Part shown: piece after piece, positions 52,744 through 61,652 of the stretch
Layout of the letters: every line of letters starts with the position of its first letter
How positions within the stretch are numbered: the stretch's first letter is position 1
NCBI RefSeq assembly: GCF_020524765.1
Contig: NZ_JAIVLR010000002.1
Location: 398,501 to 462,500 of the forward strand
Length of the DNA stretch: 64,000 nt
DNA from: Qipengyuania gaetbuli
Lineage (GTDB): Bacteria > Pseudomonadota > Alphaproteobacteria > Sphingomonadales > Sphingomonadaceae
Direction: 5' to 3'
Notes under the pieces: model-generated
Told to the model about the DNA's origin: nothing
What the model saw: only the letters and a program-made list of their open reading frames with translations
Databases searched by the model: none
Program-made: the position numbers and the translations under genes

Positions 52744-53687
52744 TGCTGGGAAGAACCGCCAACGGACTGTTCTGGATGTTCCGCTATCTCGAGCGGGCAG
52801 AGAATACCGCGCGCCTGATCGATGCAGGCCTACGCATGGCGCTGACCCGCGACCTCGTCACTGCGGAAGAAGAATGGCGCTCGGTCATTGCGACTGCGGG
52901 GCAGCGCGCCGGCTACGAGGCCAAGCACGGCACCTACACCGGCAACCAGACGTGGAATTACATGCTGCGCGAGAAGGCCAACCCCTCGTCGGTCCTGTCG
53001 ATGTTCAGCCTCGTGCGCCAGAATGCTCGGCTGGCGCGCAACGCCATCAGCGGCGAGTTGTGGGAAGCGATCAACGAGAACTGGCTGGTGATCGAGGACC
53101 AGCTGTCCAAGCCCGTGGGGGAGAACCGCGTGCTCGATACGGTAGCGACGATCCGCCGCGCCGGTACGCTGGCGCATGGCGCGCTGGCCGGATCGATGCT
53201 GCGCGACGAAGGCTATCACTTTGCCCGCGCGGGCACCTTTATCGAGCGGGCCGACAGCATCGCGCGCATTCTGGACATCAAGTATTATCTGCTGCTGCCC
53301 TCGCTCTCCTACGTCGGATCCAGCCTTGATACGGGGCAATGGGACCAGGTGCTGCGCTCGGTTTCGGGGGACCGCGCCTATCGCTGGCTCAACGCAGGCC
53401 AGATCGATGCACGCGGGATTTGCGAATTCCTGATCCTCGACGAGAGTTTCCCGCGCAGCCTCGCCTTCTGTTACTGCGCCCTGCGGGACGACCTCGCTGC
53501 CCTTGCGCGCCTGCACGGCAGCGAAGGTCACAGCAACATGCTGATGCGCGATGCCGATACGCGGCTGACCGAACTGACCATCGACGACATCTTCGATCAG
53601 GGCCTGCACGAATTCCTCGTCGAATTTACCGCGAACAATGCCTCGATCGCCGATGCCATTGCCAACGACTACAGGTTCCTTGCCTGA
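52743..53687 (+). CDS. Alpha-E (DUF403) domain protein of the Anbu operon
   Basis: A 314-residue, all-helical protein of the alpha-E family (N-terminus ANGLFWMFRYLERAENTARLIDAG, with repeated ER motifs such as GTFIERADSIARILDI). The family accompanies circularly permuted ATP-grasp proteins and transglutaminase-like peptidases. Catalytic activity is not known. Start and stop overlap both neighbours by one base (TGATG), so its production is coupled to theirs. Confidence 0.92.
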   Translation: MLGRTANGLFWMFRYLERAENTARLIDAGLRMALTRDLVTAEEEWRSVIATAGQRAGYEAKHGTYTGNQTWNYMLREKANPSSVLSMFSLVRQNARLARNAISGELWEAINENWLVIEDQLSKPVGENRVLDTVATIRRAGTLAHGALAGSMLRDEGYHFARAGTFIERADSIARILDIKYYLLLPSLSYVGSSLDTGQWDQVLRSVSGDRAYRWLNAGQIDARGICEFLILDESFPRSLAFCYCALRDDLAALARLHGSEGHSNMLMRDADTRLTELTIDDIFDQGLHEFLVEFTANNASIADAIANDYRFLA

Positions 53688-54502
53688 TGCGCCTCTCTAT
53701 CCGCCATACGACCCGCTACCGTTTCGACCAGCCCGTGGTGCACGCATTGCAGCGGTTGCGCCTTGTGCCCAAGCAGACGCAGGGACAGGAAATCCTCGAC
53801 TGGTCGATGGAATACGAGAACGCCCGCGAGGAGCTTCAGTTCGAGGATCAGCACCATAACACGACCACGCTGGTATCGGTCGATCAGGGGACGCGCGAGG
53901 TCACGATTACCTGCAGTGGCAGGGTCGATACGCACGACCATGCCGGCGTTATCGGGAACCATGCCGGCCATTTGCCCCTGTGGAGCTTCCTCACCCAAAG
54001 CAAACTGACCCATCCGGGACCGGGGATGCGCAAGTTTATCGGCGAAATGCGCAAGTCCGGCGCGGACCGGCTGAATATGCTGCACGAGCTTTCCCGCGCG
54101 ATCCTGCACCGGGTAGAATATACGATCGGAGCCACTCATCCCGGCACTTCGGCGGAGGAAAGCTTCGCCGCGCGCGCAGGCGTATGCCAGGACCACGCGC
54201 ACATTTTCATCGGCAGTGCGCGGGCCATGGACATCCCGGCGCGCTATGTCTCCGGCTACCTTATGATGAACGACCGCGTCGAACAGGACGCGACCCATGC
54301 ATGGGCCGAAGCCTATGTCGAAGGGCTCGGCTGGGTGGGCTTCGACGTGTCCAACGGAATCTCCCCCGATACGCGCTATGTCAGGGTTGCCACGGGGCGG
54401 GATTACCGCGATGCCGCGCCGGTGACGGGCATCAGCTTCGGCAATACGACGCAGGTGCTCGAAGTCGACGTGGCCGTCGAACAGCAGCAAGTGCAGCAAT
54501 AA
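53687..54502 (+). CDS. Transglutaminase-like cysteine peptidase of the Anbu operon
   Basis: A 271-residue transglutaminase-fold protein with a complete triad: C167 (AGVCQDHAH), H204 (ATHAWAEAY) and D220 (GWVGFDVSN). The N-terminal beta domain (RLSIRHTTRYRFDQPV) is typical for the bacterial transglutaminase N-domain. It is expected to hydrolyse or transfer peptide bonds, complementing the ATP-grasp protein. ATG 53687 overlaps the preceding stop in a TGATG. Confidence 0.94.
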   Translation: MRLSIRHTTRYRFDQPVVHALQRLRLVPKQTQGQEILDWSMEYENAREELQFEDQHHNTTTLVSVDQGTREVTITCSGRVDTHDHAGVIGNHAGHLPLWSFLTQSKLTHPGPGMRKFIGEMRKSGADRLNMLHELSRAILHRVEYTIGATHPGTSAEESFAARAGVCQDHAHIFIGSARAMDIPARYVSGYLMMNDRVEQDATHAWAEAYVEGLGWVGFDVSNGISPDTRYVRVATGRDYRDAAPVTGISFGNTTQVLEVDVAVEQQQVQQ

Positions 54503-54521
54503 TCGCGAGAGTGGACCGGGA

Positions 54522-55268
54522 ATGACCTATTGCGTGGGAATGGTGCTCGAAAAGGGCCTCGTCCTGATGAGCGACACCCGCACCAATTCGGGCGTCGACA
54601 ACATTTCGGTCTTCCGCAAGATGTTCACCTGGCAGGTCCCGGGCGAACGCATCATCACGCTGATGACGGCGGGCAATCTCGCTACTACACAGGCGGTTAT
54701 CAGCCAGCTTGAAGAGCGCGCCAAGGAACCGGACGAACGCGACAACGCGATCCTAAAGTCGCCGACCATGTTCCAGGTGGCGACCGAAATCGGGCGCCTG
54801 CTGCGCGACATCATTTCCGAACGGCAGGGCGTGAACGGCGACCGCGGACATGGCCGCTTCACCGCCTCCATCATCGTGGCAGGCCAGATCAAGGGCATGG
54901 AGCCGCGCCTGTTCATGGTCTACCCCGAAGGCAATTTCATCGAGGCCAGCCTCGACACGCCATTTTTCCAGATCGGCGAGACCAAGTATGGTCGTCCCAT
55001 CATCATTCGCGGCTACGACCGCCAGATGAGCCTGGAGGACGGGGTGAAGCTGCTCATGGTCAGTTTCGATTCCACGCTGAAGGCCAATCTTTCCGTCGGT
55101 TTGCCGCTAGACCTGCAGGTCATCGAACGCGACAGCTACGAGGCCAGCCACCAGCACCGCGTCACCCACGACGACCCCTATTTCCAGGCAATTTCGTCGA
55201 GCTGGGGCGACGCGCTGAAGAACGCGTTTCACTCGCTGCCCGATTACAGCTTCTACTTCGAAGAGTAA
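54522..55268 (+). CDS. Anbu proteasome-like peptidase
   Basis: A 248-residue protein of the Anbu (ancestral beta-subunit) family of Ntn-hydrolases, which form open proteasome-like rings. The catalytic threonine is T2, exposed after removal of Met1 (MTYCVGMVLEKGLVLMSDTRTN), with the proteasome-type DTRTN and a conserved lysine (K33). There is no prosequence, as usual for Anbu. It lies 19 bases after the transglutaminase gene. The family's physiological substrate is unknown. Confidence 0.93.
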   Translation: MTYCVGMVLEKGLVLMSDTRTNSGVDNISVFRKMFTWQVPGERIITLMTAGNLATTQAVISQLEERAKEPDERDNAILKSPTMFQVATEIGRLLRDIISERQGVNGDRGHGRFTASIIVAGQIKGMEPRLFMVYPEGNFIEASLDTPFFQIGETKYGRPIIIRGYDRQMSLEDGVKLLMVSFDSTLKANLSVGLPLDLQVIERDSYEASHQHRVTHDDPYFQAISSSWGDALKNAFHSLPDYSFYFEE

Positions 55269-55356
55269 TCGCGGGGAACTTCATCCGAAGCGGATGGAAT
55301 TTTCGGTGAGGAATTCCGCCAGAGTTCCCGGTGTTAAGGCCGAATTCGCTCCGCAT

Positions 55357-55389
55357 CCGTAGTCTTACGGAATGCGCATTCTTCCGTAG
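55357..55389 (+). promoter_or_regulatory. Dyad-rich promoter region of the LuxR-type regulator
   Basis: TACGGAA (55366-55372) and TTCCGTA (55382-55388) are inverted repeats, and a perfect 12-base palindrome GAATGCGCATTC (55370-55381) lies between them. CCGTAG occurs in direct orientation at 55357-55362 and 55384-55389. It ends about 19 bases before the regulator ATG, so it may be an autoregulatory site; this is inference. Confidence 0.4.
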
Positions 55390-55407
55390 GGTGGCAAAGT
55401 TCTCCTT

Positions 55408-56034
55408 ATGGAACAGCGACATACCCTTCACATCGTCGACGGATCCAGCAGGGCGCGGGCAGAGCAGGCGCATCTCGGCTTCGACATCGGACACCATTGC
55501 GAAGTCTATGCAGATGTCGATGAACTCATCGCCGCCGCGCCGGACAGGGGGGTGGTCATCGCCTGCGACGAAGAGGGGCGCGGCTCGGTCGCCCAAGTGC
55601 TGAGGCGGTTGGCGTACGCCGGAATGTGGCTGCCGGTGGTCGCCACCTCGACGGACCCGCGGCCCCGCCGGGTCGTGGCAGCGATAAAGGCTGGCGCACT
55701 CGATTACCTTCGCCTCCCGCTGCAGGTCGAACGCCTCGCCGAAACGGTTGTGCGGATTGCAGAGGAAGCGGAAGCCTACGGCATTGCGCGTCGCAAGGTG
55801 ATCGATGCGCGCAACCGCCTGGCCACACTGTCACCGCGCGAGCGGGAAGTGCTCGACTGGCTGGCGGAAGGGCGAAGCAACAAGATGATCGCGCGGGAGC
55901 TCGAAATCAGTCCGCGCACGGTCGAAATCCACCGCGCCAACATGATGAGCAAGCTGGGTGCACATCATGCGGCCGAGGCCGTCAGGCTGAGGATAGAGGC
56001 TCACCTCGACAGCGTGCGGGCGAGTTTCGCCTAG
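55408..56034 (+). CDS. LuxR-type response regulator with a degenerate receiver
   Basis: A 208-residue FixJ/NarL-like protein with a receiver-like N-terminus and a C-terminal LuxR helix-turn-helix (LSPREREVLDWLAEGRSNKMIARE...SPRTVEIHR, about residues 141-176). In the receiver D11 and D54 remain, but the usual acidic pair reads VDGS and the conserved lysine is replaced by L103 (YLRLPLQ), so phospho-switching may be altered or lost. ATG 55408 follows TCTCCTT, a poor ribosome site. It may respond to protein contact rather than phosphorylation. Targets are unknown. Confidence 0.85.
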   Translation: MEQRHTLHIVDGSSRARAEQAHLGFDIGHHCEVYADVDELIAAAPDRGVVIACDEEGRGSVAQVLRRLAYAGMWLPVVATSTDPRPRRVVAAIKAGALDYLRLPLQVERLAETVVRIAEEAEAYGIARRKVIDARNRLATLSPREREVLDWLAEGRSNKMIARELEISPRTVEIHRANMMSKLGAHHAAEAVRLRIEAHLDSVRASFA

Positions 56035-56072
56035 GCATAACGAGATAGCCCGCAGGTCGCACCCAGGGCGGC

Positions 56073-56741
56073 TCAGCGGCAGAAGCTGCCGCTACCGAAT
56101 TCCAGGTGCAGGTGATCGCGGTGTGCCTCGTTGTAATCCGGGCCGAGCACGGTCCCGAAGCGCTTGCAGGCGCTGGCATGGACGGTGCGCAGGAATTCGC
56201 GTTCCTCGCGCGATGCGCTCCACCCTTCCTTGACCGTGATGCGCCGCCCGTCGGCAAGGACGAAGCCTGATACGTCGACGGCGTGGGCGCGCGAGTGGGC
56301 GGACAGGCGGTTCGTTCCCGCAACATTGCGGCAGGCGTAGCTGCCGAAAGTCTCGATCCGGGCGAGCCCGCTGCCGAGGATCTGGCGTGCCGCGCGGTCG
56401 ACGCCGAAACGCGCCCATGCGGCAAAATCGTTGGCGACCGGACAGGCGATGGACGGCAAATTGGTCACGCCGAAGCTTCCGCCGTCGCCTGCCAGTCCGT
56501 CGAGGCTGACCGTGTTCGAAGTGGAACAGCCGCCCGCCTGCAACTTGTCGGGCAGGGGCGAGAAACGCGCACCCGACTTGCCCAGGTCGGCCAAGCATTG
56601 CCGCCCTTCCGCGGACTGCAGGATCGGGGCAGTCGAAACAGGGCCGGCCTTGACCGGCGCCTCGCTGCGGCCATCGGGCACCATGCCGCAGGACGCGGCA
56701 AGCAACGACACGGCGATTGCGGCAAGAGACCCGATCCTCAT
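56073..56741 (-). CDS. Exported extensin-like family protein
   Basis: A 222-residue lipoprotein or exported protein (signal with LLAASC, Cys18). The extensin-like C-terminal domain contains ARIETFGSYACRNVAGTNRLSAHSRAHAVDVSGF and NEAHRDHLHLEFG, with histidine/aspartate spacing like D-Ala-D-Ala carboxypeptidase-type metallopeptidases (HSRAHAVD, DHLH). It may therefore modify peptidoglycan. It converges on the LuxR-type gene. Confidence 0.88.
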   Translation of the reverse strand: MRIGSLAAIAVSLLAASCGMVPDGRSEAPVKAGPVSTAPILQSAEGRQCLADLGKSGARFSPLPDKLQAGGCSTSNTVSLDGLAGDGGSFGVTNLPSIACPVANDFAAWARFGVDRAARQILGSGLARIETFGSYACRNVAGTNRLSAHSRAHAVDVSGFVLADGRRITVKEGWSASREEREFLRTVHASACKRFGTVLGPDYNEAHRDHLHLEFGSGSFCR

Positions 56742-56786
56742 CGCACCAGAGGATACATCTTGCCCGAATCGCGGGCAAGCGACTGA

Positions 56787-57158
56787 TTATTCGGGTGCGG
56801 CGAGCTGTTGCCAGAGTTCGATCTTCACCCCGTTCGGGTCGAGCAGCCAGGCGAACTTGCCGTAACCTTCGTCCACCTCGTCGAGCACGTCGACACCCTT
56901 GGCGCGAAGCTGGGCCACGAAGCCGTCGAGATCGTCCACGCGAAGGTTGATCATGAAGCTGGCCGTGCCCGGCTTCAGGTAGCTGTCGTCCTTGAAGTGG
57001 CTGATGAGCGAATAGGGCTGCTCGCCGGTTTCCTCGCTCCAGCGGAGCATGGGGCCATAGTCGCCGTCGATACCCAGCGTGTCGCGATACCAGGCGCGTG
57101 TCGCCTCGGGGTCATCGACCACGTAGAACACGCCGCCAAGGCCGGTAATCTTCGCCAT
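56787..57158 (-). CDS. VOC (glyoxalase/bleomycin resistance) family protein
   Basis: A 123-residue single-domain VOC-fold protein, a metal-binding family including glyoxalases, dioxygenases and resistance proteins. Its start GGVFYVVDDPEATRAWYRDTLG and end DPNGVKIELWQ (terminal metal-binding glutamate) are typical. AAGGAGA precedes ATG 57158, 15 bases from the putP stop, so it is co-transcribed behind putP. Substrate unknown. Confidence 0.9.
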   Translation of the reverse strand: MAKITGLGGVFYVVDDPEATRAWYRDTLGIDGDYGPMLRWSEETGEQPYSLISHFKDDSYLKPGTASFMINLRVDDLDGFVAQLRAKGVDVLDEVDEGYGKFAWLLDPNGVKIELWQQLAAPE

Positions 57159-57172
57159 ATCCGTCTCCTTCG

Positions 57173-58651
57173 TCAGGCCGCCGCCTGCTCGCCTTCCGGC
57201 GCCGTCGCCTTGCTGACCAGCCAGATGGCGAGCCATGCCGCAATGAAGCCCGGCACGATTTCATACAGGCCGCCGTCGAAACCGGGAAGCTGCGCATTCC
57301 AGCCCAGCGCAATCCACGCCGTGACCACCGCCGCGCCGGTGACGAGACCCGCCACGGCGCCTGAGCCCGTCATGCGGTCCCAGGTCAGCGACAGGATGAT
57401 GAGCGGACCGAAGGCCGCGCCGAAGCCTGCCCAGGCATTGGACACGAGGCCCAGCACCTGGCTTTCGGGGTCGCGCGCGATCCAGATTGCCGCCAGTGCT
57501 ACCAGCGCTACGCAGATGCGGCCGACATTGACGCTCTCGCGCTCGCCCGCCTCCTTGCGGAAGAACAGCTTGTAGAAATCCTCCGTCAGCGACGAGGAGG
57601 CGACCAGCAATTGCGAGCTGATCGTCGACATGATCGCGGCCAGCAGCGCTGCCAACAGGAAGCCGGTGACCAGCGGGTGGAACAGCAGGTTTGCAAGGAC
57701 GATGAAGATCGTTTCCGGATCGTCGATCACCAGCCCGTTACGCTCGACATAGGCGCGGCCCGCGATGCCGATGCCGATCGCCCCGATCAGCGCGACGCCC
57801 ATCCAGGTCATGCCGATATTGCGCGCGGTTTTGACCTCTTCCACCGAGCGGACGGCCATGAAGCGCACGATGATGTGCGGCTGGCCGAAATAGCCGAGAC
57901 CCCAGGTCACCGCGCTGATGAAGCCAAGGACGGTGAGGCCCTGCGTCAGGCTGAGGAAGCCCTCGACCGGCACCTTCGTCAATGATCCGCCCGCGCTGCC
58001 GCCGGGACCGAACATGATCACGAGCGGCATGATGACGAGCGCGGTCACCATTATGAGGCCCTGCACGAAATCGGTCAGGCTGACGGCGAGGAAACCGCCG
58101 ACCATGGTATAGGCCAGCACGACCAGGCAGGTGATCCAGATGCCGAGCATGTAATCGCTCATCCCCACATCGGGCAGCAGGCCGGCAAAGCTCGTCTCGA
58201 ACAGCTTGCCGCCGCCGACGAGGCCGGCGGCCGTGTAGACGGAGAAGAAGACCACCACGATCAGCGCGGAAATGACGCGCAATGCGACCGCCTTGTCTGG
58301 GAAGCGATTGGCGAGGAATTCGGGAATGGTCAGGGCATTGCCGAGGTCCTGCGTCTGCTTGCGCAAGCGCGGCGCGACGATCAGCCAGTTGAAATAGGCG
58401 CCCACGAACAGGCCGATCCCGATCCATGCCTCGACGAGCCCTGCAGCATAAAGTGCGCCGGGCAGGCCGAGCAGCAGCCAGCCGCTCATGTCGGATGCGC
58501 CCGCGGACAGCGCCGCCACCGATGGCGGGAGGTTGCGTCCGGCGAGAAGATATCCCTCGCTCGTGTCGGTCGAACGCCGCCAGGCCCACAGGCCGATGGC
58601 AAGCATCAGGATGAAGTAGAGGGCGAGAGAAATCAGTGTTCCAGTTTGCAT
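57173..58651 (-). CDS. putP: Sodium/proline symporter
   Basis: A 492-residue SSS-family transporter with about 13 membrane helices that imports proline with Na+. Strong PutP signatures are WRRSTDTSEGYLLAGRNLPPSVAALSAGASDMSGWLLLGLPG near the N-terminus, the sodium-site residues in the first and eighth helices (VTGFLLAALLAAIMSTISSQLLVASSSL), and FGQPHIIVRFMAVRS. It shares a transcript with the VOC gene. Confidence 0.94.
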   Translation of the reverse strand: MQTGTLISLALYFILMLAIGLWAWRRSTDTSEGYLLAGRNLPPSVAALSAGASDMSGWLLLGLPGALYAAGLVEAWIGIGLFVGAYFNWLIVAPRLRKQTQDLGNALTIPEFLANRFPDKAVALRVISALIVVVFFSVYTAAGLVGGGKLFETSFAGLLPDVGMSDYMLGIWITCLVVLAYTMVGGFLAVSLTDFVQGLIMVTALVIMPLVIMFGPGGSAGGSLTKVPVEGFLSLTQGLTVLGFISAVTWGLGYFGQPHIIVRFMAVRSVEEVKTARNIGMTWMGVALIGAIGIGIAGRAYVERNGLVIDDPETIFIVLANLLFHPLVTGFLLAALLAAIMSTISSQLLVASSSLTEDFYKLFFRKEAGERESVNVGRICVALVALAAIWIARDPESQVLGLVSNAWAGFGAAFGPLIILSLTWDRMTGSGAVAGLVTGAAVVTAWIALGWNAQLPGFDGGLYEIVPGFIAAWLAIWLVSKATAPEGEQAAA

Positions 58652-58785
58652 GGCGCGGGAGGTAACAAATGCAACCGGTGCTGGCTAGGGAACCGTGTCG
58701 GCAGCCCTCAGCACCGCTTGAGGCTTGGCGTGATGCCGCTTCGCCTCTAGCACCATGCGCAATCAGCCAGAGAGGAACCCGCCAT

Positions 58786-59562
58786 ATGACCCAGCCCGCA
58801 CGCTTTACCGGCAAGACTGTCATCGTCACCGGCTCGTCGATGGGGATAGGCGAAGCTATCGCCCGGCGCTTTCATGCGGAGGGCGCCAATGTCGTCCTCA
58901 ATTCGCGAAAGGCCGAGGACTGCGAAAAGGTCGCAGCATCGCTGGGCGGTGAGCGGGTGCTCGTAGCTGCGGGTGACGTGTCTTCTTCCGCCTTCGCCAG
59001 GGAGATGGTCGAGAAGACGGTGGCGGCCTTCGGCGGCATCGATGTACTGGTGAACAATGCCGGCGTCGGACGTGCCGGGCGCCTGAGCGATGCATCGGAC
59101 GAGTTCATCGACACGATCATCGACATCAACCTCAAGGGCATCCTCTACCTGACGCGCGAGGCTTTTCCCCACCTGCTGGCGGCCAAGGGCAATGTGATCA
59201 ATATCTCGAGCGTGTCGGGCCTCGGCGGCGACTGGGGGCTGGGCGTCTACAACGCTTCCAAGGGCGGGGTGTGCAACCTCACCCGTGCAATGGCGCTGGA
59301 ATTCGGCAGCCAGGGCGTGCGCGCCAATGCCGTGTGCCCGTCCATGACGCGCTCGGACATGACCACGGGCGTGACCGAGAACGAGGGCGCGATGAAGGTG
59401 CTGCGCAACCGCATGCCGCTCGGCCGCGCAGCCGAGCCCGACGAGATCGCCGGGCCCGTGCTCTTTCTCGCGAGCGAGGATGCCGTGTTCGTCAACGGCG
59501 TGAACCTGCCGGTCGACGGCGGGATCACGGCGTCGAACGGTCAGCCGAATTTCTTCGGCTGA
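58786..59562 (+). CDS. Short-chain dehydrogenase/reductase
   Basis: A 258-residue classical SDR using NAD(P)H. It has TGSSMGIGEAIA (TGxxxGxG, near residue 15), NNAGVG (91), an SSVSG serine segment (about 141-145), and the active-site Y155-x3-K159 (YNASKGG). ATG 58786 follows AGAGGAACC; an upstream open frame lacks a site. No neighbour indicates the substrate. It is divergent from putP and convergent with typA. Confidence 0.9.
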   Translation: MTQPARFTGKTVIVTGSSMGIGEAIARRFHAEGANVVLNSRKAEDCEKVAASLGGERVLVAAGDVSSSAFAREMVEKTVAAFGGIDVLVNNAGVGRAGRLSDASDEFIDTIIDINLKGILYLTREAFPHLLAAKGNVINISSVSGLGGDWGLGVYNASKGGVCNLTRAMALEFGSQGVRANAVCPSMTRSDMTTGVTENEGAMKVLRNRMPLGRAAEPDEIAGPVLFLASEDAVFVNGVNLPVDGGITASNGQPNFFG

Positions 59563-59574
59563 CCTGCGCCAGAC

Positions 59575-61395
<1,821 letters not shown>

Positions 61396-61652
61396 TGATG
61401 TGCTTTCTTATGGGTGTCGTTGCGGCGGCACGGATTCGGCCTGCGCCAATTCGTGCGCGCCCCTAGCCGAGATGGTGCATTGCGGCAAGCATCGCGAACT
61501 GTTGCGTGAATGGCACACAGAGCATCGCGCTGCGAATAGACCTGCCTAAATGCTTGTCGCAAAACGGGCTGGACAATAATTCGGCGCCAGCCTGCGTGAT
61601 TTTGGGGACTGCGCGGCAGACCAGAACACGTTCTTGAGAGAGGATATACTCG
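61396..61652. other. Divergent intergenic region between typA and a TonB receptor, no gene seen
   Basis: This is the longest gene-free stretch in the window. It should hold the typA promoter (minus strand) and the receptor promoter (plus strand). I see TTGTCG near 61555 with ACAATAAT about 17 bases downstream, a possible weak promoter reading into the receptor, and a GAGAGAGGA site at 61636-61644 before its ATG. No repeat or RNA structure was convincing. Confidence 0.5.

Noticed and set aside
54522-55268. HslV or a 20S proteasome beta subunit instead of Anbu
   Set aside because: There is no HslU ATPase next to it, length is 248 residues rather than about 175, and the neighbours are the diagnostic Anbu operon genes.
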